Shown here: positions 1 to 7,871 of the stretch, piece by piece | Position numbering within the stretch: the stretch's first letter is position 1 | How the letters are laid out: each line of letters begins with the position of its first letter | Assembly (NCBI GenBank): GCA_014155705.1 | Contig: JAAEKA010000037.1 | Span: 1 to 45,193, forward strand | Length of the DNA stretch: 45,193 nucleotides | DNA from: Anaerolineae bacterium clx_CAG2 | Lineage (GTDB): Bacteria > Chloroflexota > Anaerolineae > JAAEKA01 | Direction of reading: 5' to 3' | Translations under genes and position numbers: made by a program | The notes under the pieces: model-generated | Told to the model about the DNA's origin: nothing | The model's database searches: none | What the model saw: the letters and a program-made list of their open reading frames with translations, nothing else

Positions 1-9
1 GTTCCTTCT

Positions 10-219
10 TTACAGCTGGCCGCGCACTACCAGGCTGTCCAACAAATGTCGCGTGGCGCCGGCGATCTCAGCCACGGCCGCGTCGAAGGCCGCCTGGTTG
101 GCGGTCGAGGGCGTTCGGTAGCCGCTGACCTTGCGCACGAACTGAAGGGCGGCCGCCTCGATCTCTGCTTCAGTCGGCGGCTGGGCCGGGTTGCGTAGCT
201 GTTTGATGCTTCGGCACAT
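10..219 (-). CDS. DUF2277 family protein
   Basis: This small protein of 69 residues opens with MCRSIKQLRN, the hallmark N-terminus of the DUF2277 family, followed by an alpha-helical stretch rich in Ala and Glu. Family members are 70-95 residues long, so it looks complete. The function of the family is unknown; the conserved Cys at position 2 could bind a metal or be redox-active, which is inference only. A GAGGAC Shine-Dalgarno-like sequence precedes the ATG. The gene is the last one read leftward in the window, and the broken acetyltransferase gene lies upstream of it on the same strand. Confidence in the family is high; no function is assigned. Confidence 0.85.
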   Translation of the reverse strand: MCRSIKQLRNPAQPPTEAEIEAAALQFVRKVSGYRTPSTANQAAFDAAVAEIAGATRHLLDSLVVRGQL

Positions 220-250
220 CAGTTTGTCCTCGATTCGTAACTAAGTGCCC

Positions 251-336
251 CAGACTTCGGAAGTCGCCACAGACGGAATTCGAAGTGTCGCGCCGTATTC
301 CGGGCTATCCGTTGAACAGGCGACTTCCGAAGTCTG
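251..336. repeat. 18-bp perfect inverted repeat built on GACTTC-N-GAAGTC
   Basis: CAGACTTCGGAAGTCGCC at 251-268 is repeated in perfect inverted form at 319-336, 50 bases away. Each arm is itself a near-palindrome (GACTTC-N-GAAGTC). The right arm lies inside the end of the acetyltransferase reading frame, where it encodes SDFGSRLF just before the stop. This looks like the two ends of a small palindromic interspersed element that supplied the last codons of the gene. Confidence 0.75.
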
Positions 337-913
337 AGCTTGATTCGATGATCCCTACAACTTGCAGCCAGGGCGGGTCCGGCAGCAGGTTGTGCTCGAC
401 GCGCATGCCGAGCTTGCGCATGACGCCGATGGATGCAGCGTTGTCATACCGCGTCATGGCGACGATCCGGCGCAGCTTGAGCCGTTGGAAGCCGTGGTCG
501 ATCAGCGCCTGGCCGGCCTCAGCGGCGTAGCCCTGGCGGCGCTGGCCGGACGCGATCTCCCAGTACAGCCCCACCTCGGGCCAGGTCAGCCCGTGTAGCT
601 TGGTTCCGTCCGCCAGCGAGGGAAGCTGGCCGAACTCGGCCAGGCAGGGCGCAAAGCCGCACGCGCCGATCAGCTCGCCTGTGGCGCGCAGTTCGATGGC
701 CAGGTCGCAGTAAGGCGGCTGGTGCAGCCAGGCCAGTTGGGTGTAGCTTTGGACCGTCCAGCGCAGCCAGTCGCCGCGCTGTTCGAGGCTCAGGGATCCC
801 TAGGACCCCGGATCGTTGCGCGCCGGGGCCAGGTCGAGCATCTGGTGGACGGCCGGCTGGTCGTCGAGGGTGAACGGACGGATCAGCAGCCGTGGGGTCG
901 TGAGGCTCAGCAT
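305..913 (-). pseudogene. GNAT acetyltransferase (RimJ/RimL type) interrupted by an in-frame amber codon
   Basis: Reading leftward from ATG at 913, one continuous frame encodes a RimJ/RimL-type N-acetyltransferase of about 200 residues. It starts MLSLTTPRLLIRPF (the typical beta-1 start), and the acetyl-CoA-binding loop reads QRRQGYAAEAGQAL, followed by NAASIGVMRKLGM. The frame is broken only by a TAG at 800-802 (codon 38), with homologous-looking sequence in the same frame on both sides. A fragment of 89 residues could restart from GTG at 574, but it would lack the N-terminal strands. The ATG lies 4 bases after the ankyrin gene stop, so the two are probably co-transcribed. It is either a recent nonsense mutation, readthrough, or a sequencing error; the family assignment is firm. 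Confidence 0.8.
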
Positions 914-917
914 CGTT

Positions 918-1406
918 TTAGCTGCCAGCCTGGGGCTGTTCGATCATGGCGGCAATCTGCGGGCGCTTGCGCGCCTTGGCCATCTCCAGCGGCGTCTGGC
1001 CCTCGTGGTTGCGCAGAGCGAGGTCTGCGCCTGCCTCGATGATCACGCGGGCCGTCTCGACGTTGTTCTGCCAGATGGCGTCGTGCAGCGCAGTGTAGCC
1101 GTTGTAGGGGCCTTGCGCGTCGATGGCGATGCCGTGCTGAATCAGCAGCCGGGCCGGCTCAGTGCGGCCAGCATAGGCGGCGGCGTGCAGGGCTGTGGCC
1201 TTCATGCCCGGATCGACCGCGCGAACGTCGGCGCCGGCCTCCAGCAGCAGGCGGGTGATCTCCGTGTGGCCCAGGTAGGCGGCCATGATCAGGGGGATGT
1301 CGCCGCCCGCGTCAGCCGCGTTGACGTCGGCGCCCGTAGCGATCAATCGGCGCACCTGGGCGCTGTCGTTAGCCTTGACGGCTGCCATGAGCGTTTGAGA
1401 GGACAT
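918..1406 (-). CDS. Ankyrin repeat protein
   Basis: The protein has 162 residues and four to five ankyrin repeats covering almost its whole length; recognisable units include NAADAGGDIPLIMAAYLGH, ATALHAAAYAGRTEPARLL and GYTALHDAIWQNNVETARV, each with the TALHxAA-type helix start. No signal peptide or catalytic domain is present, so it is probably a cytoplasmic protein-binding scaffold; the partner is unknown. The start at 1406 (MSSQTL) is chosen because AAGGAGAT sits just upstream. A GTG at 1439 is also in frame and overlaps the stop of the upstream membrane protein gene, suggesting translational coupling. The acetyltransferase remnant follows after 4 bases. Confidence 0.85.
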   Translation of the reverse strand: MSSQTLMAAVKANDSAQVRRLIATGADVNAADAGGDIPLIMAAYLGHTEITRLLLEAGADVRAVDPGMKATALHAAAYAGRTEPARLLIQHGIAIDAQGPYNGYTALHDAIWQNNVETARVIIEAGADLALRNHEGQTPLEMAKARKRPQIAAMIEQPQAGS

Positions 1407-1435
1407 GGGGATCTCCTTGGGGCGTCTGTGGACTG

Positions 1436-2308
1436 TCACCAGTCCTCGGAAACGTAGGGCCGCAACGGTATGGCGCTGGGCACAGATCGAAAGGCGCAGT
1501 TAGGCCGGACCTCAACGCCCGGATAAAGACAGATCATGCTCTGGCCGTTGTCGAAATGAACGATGACGGCCGAGTGCTGACTATAGTTGCTGGAGGGACG
1601 CAGATCGATGAAGCGGTCCAGGTCGGCCTCGGTCCATTCCAGTGTATAGCCGTCGCTCGCGTTGGCCAGGAAGTTACCGCTGCGCAGGGTCTGTAGCTCG
1701 GTGGGCAGATCAGCCATGTCAGCAGCGGCCAGGCCAGCCTGCAACGTATCGTTCATGCGCACCAGCAACGTTCTGGCCTTGGCGTTGTAGAGCGAAAAGG
1801 CCGCAACCAGCGCGACCAACAGCAGCAGCCTCGCCGGCAAGCGCAGCCGTTCACGCCAGGATGTGGGCTGGTTGCGCAGATCCATCAAACCGTTGATGGC
1901 CCAACGCAGCGCCATCATGGCGGGGATCATCAGGATGGCCGTCGGCACGCCCAGCACCACGGCGATAATCACCAGCCGGCCCAGGCTTTCGTCGATGCCG
2001 CTCAGGCCGCGCACAACGTTCACTGAGATGCTGGCAATGCTGGCGAGCGCCACGCCGATGGCGGTGCTGTAAGGCCAGGCGCAGATCAGTCCCAGCACGC
2101 CGCCCCACAGCGTGCCCAGGGCGATGTTGCCCCAGAAGCCCAGCGGCGGCTGAAAAAGGGGAACGTCAGGAAGAAAAACCAGGTTGATGCCCTGGGAAAC
2201 CAGGAAGTACACCAGGCCCAGAATCGCGCCCAACACAAGCCCCATGAGGCGACGCGTGCGATCGGTCTGGCCCGGATCTTCCTTGACTGCAACGGGAATA
2301 CGATGCAT
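1436..2308 (-). CDS. Multipass membrane protein of unknown function
   Basis: The protein has 290 residues. A short charged N-terminus is followed by hydrophobic segments near residues 21-45, 60-80, 83-100, 112-140 and 158-176, then a soluble C-terminal part of about 110 residues. That part contains TLEWTEADLDRF and a strand-rich end (SAVIVHFDNGQSMICLYPG), probably a domain on one face of the membrane. I do not recognise the family. Its stop overlaps the alternative GTG of the ankyrin gene, and it starts 4 bases after the PPOX gene stop, so the three are likely co-transcribed. The start ATG (MHRIPVAV) is the only good candidate. Confidence 0.7.
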   Translation of the reverse strand: MHRIPVAVKEDPGQTDRTRRLMGLVLGAILGLVYFLVSQGINLVFLPDVPLFQPPLGFWGNIALGTLWGGVLGLICAWPYSTAIGVALASIASISVNVVRGLSGIDESLGRLVIIAVVLGVPTAILMIPAMMALRWAINGLMDLRNQPTSWRERLRLPARLLLLVALVAAFSLYNAKARTLLVRMNDTLQAGLAAADMADLPTELQTLRSGNFLANASDGYTLEWTEADLDRFIDLRPSSNYSQHSAVIVHFDNGQSMICLYPGVEVRPNCAFRSVPSAIPLRPYVSEDW

Positions 2309-2312
2309 GGCT

Positions 2313-2729
2313 TTAGTGGCCTCGCAACTTGAGCGGCGTTACCCGCACGGCAACCGAGTAGCTGGCAGCGAACTCAGCCGCTGTCATGCCGATACGGGCA
2401 AAGCCGGGCTGGTATTTGGCCACGTAGGCCGGAACCTGGTCGGCCGGCGGCGCGGCCGGATCGATGGCCGCCTGGCCGGTGAAGACGACGATGTCGCCGC
2501 CCAACCTGTCGCCGTCCAGGTTTAAGGAAACCTGGGGCCGCTCGACGATGTGCCTGAGCTTGGCTGTGCCCGGCCGGCTGTAAAGAAGGAACGTCGCGCC
2601 GTCCCACAGGAACCAGATGGGCCGCGGCTGGGGCGCGTCGTTGCTGTCAACGGTGGTCAGCCAGGCGATGCGCTCCTCGGCCAGGCGTCGGGCCACGCGC
2701 TGTCCGAACTCGGTGGTCGTGTCGATCAT
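2313..2729 (-). CDS. PPOX-class F420-dependent oxidoreductase-like protein (TIGR03667 type)
   Basis: The protein has 138 residues and a split-barrel flavin-binding fold. Conserved features include the start RRLAEERIAWLTTV, the pattern PQPRPIWFLWDGATFLLYS, KLRHIVERPQVSLNLDGD and the C-terminal SYSVAVRVTPLKLRGH. This matches the Rv3369-like/TIGR03667 group, whose members bind deazaflavin F420 or FMN and are predicted to reduce small molecules in the cytoplasm; the substrate is unknown. The start at 2729 (MIDTTTEF) is preferred because GAGGAG lies 7 bases upstream; an in-frame ATG at 2744 overlaps that ribosome-binding site. It lies 4 bases before the membrane protein gene. F420 dependence is inferred from the family. 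Confidence 0.85.
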   Translation of the reverse strand: MIDTTTEFGQRVARRLAEERIAWLTTVDSNDAPQPRPIWFLWDGATFLLYSRPGTAKLRHIVERPQVSLNLDGDRLGGDIVVFTGQAAIDPAAPPADQVPAYVAKYQPGFARIGMTAAEFAASYSVAVRVTPLKLRGH

Positions 2730-2798
2730 GGTCAGACTCCTCAAATCATGGACCTAAGAAACCGTGTCTTTGTCTCGCACACGGCGATCGTGAACGCA

Positions 2799-2816
2799 CA
2801 GAAAACCCGGTTTCTG
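2799..2816. repeat. Copy of an AGAAAcCCGGTTTCT-type palindrome
   Basis: CAGAAAACCCGGTTTCTG is a near-palindrome in the short gap between the FAD oxidoreductase stop and the PPOX gene. It shares its core with the inverted repeats at 11948-12013 and 7832-7867, so it is probably one member of a dispersed family. It may also act as a weak terminator hairpin for the oxidoreductase. Confidence 0.5.
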
Positions 2817-2819
2817 AAC

Positions 2820-4001
2820 TCAGAGCAAGCGCTGGTGTGCGTCGCTTGTGTTCAGACTAGCCAGCCGGCGTAAGCTGAAGGCGTTGGTGTCGTCGTGAGC
2901 GGCGCCGGTGATCAGATCTGCCAACAGCCGGCCGCCGCCGGGCGCACCCATGATGCCGTGGCCGCTGTAGCCGGTGTTGAAGTACAGACCCTCGATATCC
3001 GGGTGCGGGCCGATGATCGGCTTGTCGTCCGGGGTGACGGTGTACTGGCCGGCCTGCACAGTGACCTGGTCGCGCTTGAGGGACTCGGCCACGTCCAGCC
3101 AGAAAGGACAGAGCCGGTAGACCCCCTCCAGCACCTCGTGGACGAAATGCGGGCTGGCGGGCACGTCGTCCAGCGGCTCGCCGGGCGGTTCGTGGGCCTG
3201 CGCCCAGGCCAACGCCGCGCCCGGCTTCTCCGGCCGCCAGTGCGCGCCTGTATCCTGGTCGATCACCATGGGCGCATCCTGGGGGATCAGTGGGTGTTGG
3301 CCGATGGTCACGCGCTGGCGGCGCACGATGCGCAGCGGCAGGTTGACGCCAGCCAGCGCTGCCACGCGGCCCGCATAGGGTCCGGCCGCGATGATGACCA
3401 GCGGTGCGGCCAGCGGACCGCGGTCGGTCTCGACGCCAGCCACGCGACCGCTTTGGACCGTAATGCCGGTGACCGTGCTGTTGAGCAGGATCGTCGCGCC
3501 GGAGGCGCGGGCCAGTCCAAAACAGGCTTCGTGGGCCGACAGCCAGCCATCACCCTGGCGGAAGGTGCCGGCCGTGATCTCTGGGGACGACGCGTAAGGG
3601 AAGCGCCTGCGTACATCGTCGCCTGAGAGCAATTCGACGTCGCTCAGGCCCAGGGCGTGCTGGGCGGCGACGCGCTGGCCGAAGCGCTGCGGGCCGCTGG
3701 CGTCCGTGGTCAGGAAGAGATAGCCCTGCTGGTGTACGCCGATGTCATAGCCGGTCAGGCCGGTGTGCTGGGCGAAGTGCTGGTAGAAGGCGATGCTCTC
3801 CCGCATCATGGCCATGTTCTCCGGCTCCGCGAACTGGGCGCGCATGGCCTCCATGGAGCGGGATGTGGTCAGCCGCGCCAACGCGGGCAGCCGCTCGACG
3901 ATCACACAGCGCAGGCCGGCCCGCGCCAGGAAGAAGGCCGAGGCTGCGCCGTTGATGCCGCCGCCAATAATGACAGCGTCGGGAGAAGGTGAGAGTGTCA
4001 T
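2820..4001 (-). CDS. FAD-dependent oxidoreductase of the DAO family (glycine/sarcosine oxidase-like)
   Basis: The protein has 393 residues. The N-terminal Rossmann motif IIGGGINGAASAFFLARAG (residues 11-29) followed by CVIVER binds the ADP part of FAD. The C-terminal end has PIIGPHPDIEGLYFNTGYSGHG and APGGGRLLADLI, the second FAD contact typical of DAO-family oxidases such as the sarcosine oxidase beta subunit and glycine oxidase. Such enzymes oxidise secondary or primary amines of amino acids, producing an imine and H2O2 or passing electrons to another acceptor. The substrate cannot be read from the sequence. The length is normal for the family. A good promoter lies 170 bases upstream, giving a long leader; neighbours do not suggest a pathway. 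Confidence 0.85.
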   Translation of the reverse strand: MTLSPSPDAVIIGGGINGAASAFFLARAGLRCVIVERLPALARLTTSRSMEAMRAQFAEPENMAMMRESIAFYQHFAQHTGLTGYDIGVHQQGYLFLTTDASGPQRFGQRVAAQHALGLSDVELLSGDDVRRRFPYASSPEITAGTFRQGDGWLSAHEACFGLARASGATILLNSTVTGITVQSGRVAGVETDRGPLAAPLVIIAAGPYAGRVAALAGVNLPLRIVRRQRVTIGQHPLIPQDAPMVIDQDTGAHWRPEKPGAALAWAQAHEPPGEPLDDVPASPHFVHEVLEGVYRLCPFWLDVAESLKRDQVTVQAGQYTVTPDDKPIIGPHPDIEGLYFNTGYSGHGIMGAPGGGRLLADLITGAAHDDTNAFSLRRLASLNTSDAHQRLL

Positions 4002-4173
4002 GGTGTAGCGTCTGTGCGGCAGTTGGCGGACTTACGACCGCGGCCGTGGGACTCCGCGGAACCGCAGCCTACCTGTCCCAGGTATTCTGCAGACGCGAAA
4101 CGCACATTTTGCTGTGCCTGCATGGTCGATGCCCTCGGCAACTCAGTCGATGTCTGTCGGTTTCAAGTTCCCC

Positions 4174-4202
4174 ATTATAGTCATGCACTACCGGTAACGC
4201 AA
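4174..4202 (-). promoter_or_regulatory. Predicted sigma-70-type promoter for the FAD oxidoreductase
   Basis: Read on the minus strand, TTGCGT (4202-4197) and a perfect TATAAT (4179-4174) are separated by exactly 17 bases. The start codon is at 4001, so the leader would be about 165 bases. No known riboswitch was recognised in that leader, only small hairpins. Confidence 0.55.
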
Positions 4203-4214
4203 GTAACTTTTCCC

Positions 4215-5174
4215 CTACTGCTGTTGCTGTTGCTGCTGATCCAGGCGCCGGCTGGGCCGGGGTGCAGGCGCGCGCACGGTGTTGAGCAGCACCTGTTCCT
4301 CGGCGGTGATCGGCAAGGGAGCAGGGCTGACCCGCACGCTGACCCCCAACTCGCTGGCCGCTGACCCCTTGAATACGCCGCGCGTGGGCGGCACGTCGGC
4401 GTAATCGCGGCCAATGGCCACACGAATGTGGCGCTCATCCACCACCAGGTTGTTGGTGGGGTCGAAGCCGCGCCAGCCCAGCCCTGGCAGAAAGACCTCT
4501 ACCCAGGCGTGGCTGGCATCCTCCTCGGAGCGGTCATGGCGGTCGCCGTCTGTGCGGTGGAAAAGGTAGCCGCTAACGTACCGGCAGGGGATGCCCAGAC
4601 GGCGCAGCAACGCTAACATGATGTGACTGAAGTCTTGACACACGCCGCGGCGCGCGGCGATTGCTTCGTCGATGCTGGAATCAACCCGTGTGCTCTGCGG
4701 CGCATAGCTGAACAGTTCATACAGCGCCCGATTGAGGTTCAGCGTCGCTGTCAATGGATCGCCGGCCCGGTCTATGCTTAACTCGGCCGCGAGGTTCTCC
4801 AGGAGGGATGTGGTCTGAGCATAGGTGCTGGGCTGTAGCAAATCCCAAAACGCCCCATCGGCAGCCAGGGCGTCGATTTCACGCCAGGCTGCGTGTTGCA
4901 GGCAGGGCGGCAGCGGCGACAATGGGTTGACCTCCACCGTGCCCTCGGCCAGCAGAAACAACTCCCTGTGCTCACCAGGGATATCGAAGTGATGCACCAC
5001 GTTGTCCAGATGGTCGTGGTAACAGGAAGGCCTGGCCCTGGGGGTCACGTCGAGATGGAACTCGATGCTGCGCTGGTTGCCGTCGGAGCGGGGCTGCATG
5101 CGCACTTCCATGATGCTTTCACGGATCGGCGCGCTGTAGCGATAGCGGGTAATGTGGCGGATGTGATAGAGCAT
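4215..5174 (-). CDS. Transglutaminase-like cysteine peptidase family protein with N-terminal bacterial transglutaminase domain
   Basis: The protein has 319 residues. The N-terminal strand-rich domain (about 1-95, starting LYHIRHITRYRYSAPI) is the Bact_transglu_N type. The transglutaminase core follows, with the catalytic triad visible as Cys179 in RRGVCQDFSH, His222 in DASHAWVEV and Asp238 in FDPTNN. It is the third gene of a conserved set with an alpha-E protein and a circularly permuted ATP-grasp; such sets have been predicted to make and cut a peptide or amide-linked modification, but no product is known. There is no signal peptide, so it is probably cytoplasmic. The C-terminus ends in seven consecutive Gln residues, which is unusual. 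Confidence 0.88.
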   Translation of the reverse strand: MLYHIRHITRYRYSAPIRESIMEVRMQPRSDGNQRSIEFHLDVTPRARPSCYHDHLDNVVHHFDIPGEHRELFLLAEGTVEVNPLSPLPPCLQHAAWREIDALAADGAFWDLLQPSTYAQTTSLLENLAAELSIDRAGDPLTATLNLNRALYELFSYAPQSTRVDSSIDEAIAARRGVCQDFSHIMLALLRRLGIPCRYVSGYLFHRTDGDRHDRSEEDASHAWVEVFLPGLGWRGFDPTNNLVVDERHIRVAIGRDYADVPPTRGVFKGSAASELGVSVRVSPAPLPITAEEQVLLNTVRAPAPRPSRRLDQQQQQQQ

Positions 5175-5246
5175 GAGGGCTGAGGGTGGACCGGTAGATC
5201 AGTAGCGTACCAGATTGGCCAAGCGTTGGGTGATGCGCTGGTGGGC

Positions 5247-6212
5247 TCAGGAGACGGCAGGCAGCTTGACGTCGACCGTGTAACCGATGTAGCTGTGGAA
5301 GATGTCGTTGTGGATTTGGGCGCACTGGATCTGGATCTGATCCAGCGTGCTGCGCAGGTCGGCAGCCATCAGGTCGCCGATTTGCTCGTAGTCCAGCGTT
5401 GCCTTCAGCCGGCCGATGCGGCGCAGGATGGCATTGTGCTTGCGTGTGTCGGTGGTGTCGGCGATGCCATCCAGGGCTGCACGCATCGCGCTGGCTGCGA
5501 AATTGACAGAGAAGGGGAAGTTGTCGTTGAGCAATAAGAACTCGGCGATTTGCTCGAATTGCAAGTCGGCGCTATAGACCTTGCAATAGGCTTCGAAGGC
5601 GGTGCAACTGCGTAGCAGGCCCAGCCATTCCACGTAGAGATCGCTGGCGTGGAGCGAGAACTGGCCCTCTTCTTCCACGGCGACATGAGCGCTGAGCAGT
5701 GCAGCCACGTTGCCTGCGCGCTCGATAAACTGGCCCAACTGGATAAAATGCCAGCCCTCGTCGCGCACCATGGTCGAGTCGGTGATACCCTGGAACAGAT
5801 GCGCGCCCTGCTTGACGGCTTGAAAGAAGGGGTGCGGCTCAGCCCAGACCTGCTCCATGCTGGCCCGCTGCAGATCTAAATAGAGGCGGTTAATCAGCTC
5901 CCACATCTCGCTGCTGATCAGCTCGCGCACCTGGCGTGCGTTGTCGCGCGCCACGGCGACGTGATGGACGATGGAGTGGTCGCTCTTGGGGTCCAGCGCC
6001 AGCAACTGGGTGATCGGCCGGCCTTTGAGCGGCAGCCCCTCGGCCGGCCGCAGGTGCAGGCTGAGGAATAAACGCTCCCACGCGCGTGCTCCGGCCGATG
6101 AAGAGCGGTCAGGCACCAGGTCCAGTGTCACGTCCAGCAGCCGCGCTGTGTGCTGGGCGCGCTCCAGGTAGCGGGACATCCAGTAGAGGTTATCGGCGAC
6201 GCGTGAGAGCAT
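5247..6212 (-). CDS. Alpha-E domain protein (DUF403)
   Basis: The protein has 321 residues, is almost entirely helical, and begins MLSRVADNLYWMSRYLERAQHTARLLDV, the conserved alpha-E signature with the YWxxRYxERA core (residues 10-19). The length is typical. The family nearly always sits next to a circularly permuted ATP-grasp and a transglutaminase, as here: the ATP-grasp gene stops 12 bases upstream and the transglutaminase starts about 70 bases downstream. The biochemical role is unknown; it probably partners the ATP-grasp in amide-bond formation (inference from conserved neighbourhood). The domain assignment is firm. Confidence 0.9.
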   Translation of the reverse strand: MLSRVADNLYWMSRYLERAQHTARLLDVTLDLVPDRSSSAGARAWERLFLSLHLRPAEGLPLKGRPITQLLALDPKSDHSIVHHVAVARDNARQVRELISSEMWELINRLYLDLQRASMEQVWAEPHPFFQAVKQGAHLFQGITDSTMVRDEGWHFIQLGQFIERAGNVAALLSAHVAVEEEGQFSLHASDLYVEWLGLLRSCTAFEAYCKVYSADLQFEQIAEFLLLNDNFPFSVNFAASAMRAALDGIADTTDTRKHNAILRRIGRLKATLDYEQIGDLMAADLRSTLDQIQIQCAQIHNDIFHSYIGYTVDVKLPAVS

Positions 6213-6224
6213 GTCTGGTCTAGC

Positions 6225-7688
6225 CTATTCGTTCAGCACCCACGTATCCTTGCTGCCGCCGCCCTGGCTGGAGTTGACCACCAGTGAGCCACGACGCAGG
6301 GCGACGCGTGTCAGGCCGCCGGGCACGATGGTGGTCTCCTCGCCAGAGAGAACGAAGGGGCGCAGGTCGATGTGACGGGCCTCCACGCGACCGTCGATGA
6401 AGCAAGGCGCCACCGACAGGTTGAGTGTGGGCTGGGCGATGTAGTTGCGCGGCTGGGCAGTGATGCGCCGGCGGTACTGCTCGCGCTGCTCAGCCGTGCT
6501 GTGCGGGCCGATCAGCATATCGTAGCCGCCTGACTCGCCGACCGCTTTGACCACCAGCCTGTCCAGGTTGTCCAGCACGTGGCGGCGTTGGACGTCGTCG
6601 GTCATCAGGTAGGTCTCGACGTTGTGCAGGATCGGGTCCTCACCCAGATAGTAGCGGATGATCCTGGGCACATAGACGTAGATGGCTTTGTCGTCGGCCA
6701 CGCCGGTGCCGACCGCGTTGGCCAGGGTGACGTTGCCAGCCCGGTAAGCGTTGAACAGCCCCGGCACCCCCAACGACGAGTCGGGTCGGAACACCAGTGG
6801 GTCCAGGTAGTCGTCGTCCACACGCCGGTAGATCACGTCCACCCGCTCCAGGCCGGCCGTGGTGCGCATGTAGACGTAGTTGTCATGTACCAGCAGGTCG
6901 CTACCCTCCACCAGAGTGATGCCCATCTGACGGGCCAGATAGGTGTGCTCAAAGTAGGCCGAGTTGTAGACGCCCGGCGTCAGCAGCACAATAGTCGGAT
7001 CGTCTACATGGACCGGCGCCAGCGACTGCAGCGTGGTGAGTAGCACCTGGCCGTACTGCGCGATCGGCTGCACGCCGTAATTGCGAAACTGGCGCGGAAA
7101 GACGCGCTTCATCACCTGGCGATTGACCAGCATATAAGAGACGCCGCTGGGCACTCGCAGGTTATCCTCCAGCACCAGGAACTCGCCATTGTCGACGCGC
7201 ACCAGATCGGTGCCGTCCACTGCTACATAAACGCCGCGCGGCACAGTCACGTCGCGCATCTCGCGCCGGTAGTGCCTGGCGCTGTAGACCATATCCATCG
7301 GCACCACGCCATCCTTGACGATCTTGCCCTCGTGGTAGATGTCGTGCAGGAACAGGTTCAGCGCAGTGATTCGCTGGCACAACCCACGATCGATGGTCGA
7401 CCATTCGCCTTGAGTGATGATGCGTGGGATCAGATCGTAGGGGAAGATGCGCTCGGTGCCCTCCGCGCTGCTGTAGACGGTGAAGGTAATGCCCTGGTTC
7501 AGGAAGGACAGGTCGGCCGCGCTTTGGCGGTGGGTGAGCTCGTCTGGCGGCAGAGAGAGCAGATGTTGGTAGAGGCCCTGGTAATGCTGCCGTGGTTCGC
7601 GGCCAGCTTGCAGCAGCTCGTCGTAGGCCCGCCCGGGATCGTAAGAGGCAAGCAGCTCAGGATGCCCGTCAAGGGTCGCAATACTCAT
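6225..7688 (-). CDS. Circularly permuted ATP-grasp type 2 protein (DUF404/DUF407)
   Basis: The protein has 487 residues. Recognisable blocks are [20 protein letters not shown] (about 90-110), [17 protein letters not shown] (about 190), [36 protein letters not shown] and [17 protein letters not shown] near residue 390, the last being the ATP-grasp ligand loop in permuted order. ATP-grasp enzymes join a carboxylate to an amine through an acyl-phosphate; the substrates of this family are unknown. It is the first gene of the three-gene unit with alpha-E and transglutaminase. AAGGA precedes the ATG, and a TATAAT promoter lies about 70 bases upstream. Cytoplasmic. Confidence 0.92.
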   Translation of the reverse strand: MSIATLDGHPELLASYDPGRAYDELLQAGREPRQHYQGLYQHLLSLPPDELTHRQSAADLSFLNQGITFTVYSSAEGTERIFPYDLIPRIITQGEWSTIDRGLCQRITALNLFLHDIYHEGKIVKDGVVPMDMVYSARHYRREMRDVTVPRGVYVAVDGTDLVRVDNGEFLVLEDNLRVPSGVSYMLVNRQVMKRVFPRQFRNYGVQPIAQYGQVLLTTLQSLAPVHVDDPTIVLLTPGVYNSAYFEHTYLARQMGITLVEGSDLLVHDNYVYMRTTAGLERVDVIYRRVDDDYLDPLVFRPDSSLGVPGLFNAYRAGNVTLANAVGTGVADDKAIYVYVPRIIRYYLGEDPILHNVETYLMTDDVQRRHVLDNLDRLVVKAVGESGGYDMLIGPHSTAEQREQYRRRITAQPRNYIAQPTLNLSVAPCFIDGRVEARHIDLRPFVLSGEETTIVPGGLTRVALRRGSLVVNSSQGGGSKDTWVLNE

Positions 7689-7756
7689 GCGAAGAGTCCT
7701 TCAGGATAGGATTGAAGCGCTAACGCAAAGACCTGAAACCAGAGCAATGCAAGAGA

Positions 7757-7785
7757 ATTATACTCCCCGACGTGCCAGTCCGCAA
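7757..7785 (-). promoter_or_regulatory. Predicted promoter of the ATP-grasp/alpha-E/transglutaminase operon
   Basis: On the minus strand TTGCGG (7785-7780) and TATAAT (7762-7757) are separated by 17 bases. The ATP-grasp ATG at 7688 follows about 70 bases later. The -35 element resembles the TTGCGT found before the FAD oxidoreductase. Confidence 0.55.
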
Positions 7786-7795
7786 GGGGTTTTAC

Positions 7796-7817
7796 ATGAC
7801 CCATTCGGGTCATTTTT
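7796..7817 (+). terminator. Small hairpin with a T-tract on the plus strand
   Basis: ATGACCC-ATTC-GGGTCAT is a perfect 7-bp stem followed by TTTT on the plus strand. No plus-strand gene ends here, so its orientation makes little sense as a terminator unless an antisense transcript exists. Confidence 0.35.
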
Positions 7818-7831
7818 CAGTGGGCAACGAT

Positions 7832-7867
7832 CAAGAAACGGGGTTCCTTCTGGAACCCCGTTTCTTG
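7832..7867 (-). terminator. 16-bp perfect hairpin terminator after the maltokinase gene
   Basis: CAAGAAACGGGGTTCC and its exact complement flank a 4-base loop, directly after the maltokinase stop (7872-7874, minus strand). The stem is A-rich on one side and T-rich on the other, so it could work in both directions. Its AGAAACgGGG core resembles the dispersed palindromes at 2799 and 11948. Confidence 0.7.
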
Positions 7868-7871
7868 TGAT

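Noticed and set aside
2895..3626. Open plus-strand frame of about 240 codons
   Set aside because: It lies entirely opposite the FAD oxidoreductase gene, has no recognisable motif and is an expected by-product of GC-rich coding sequence.
4002..4173. Possible riboswitch in the leader of the FAD oxidoreductase, for example a glycine type
   Set aside because: Only short hairpins are visible; the conserved core of glycine or other known riboswitches was not found.
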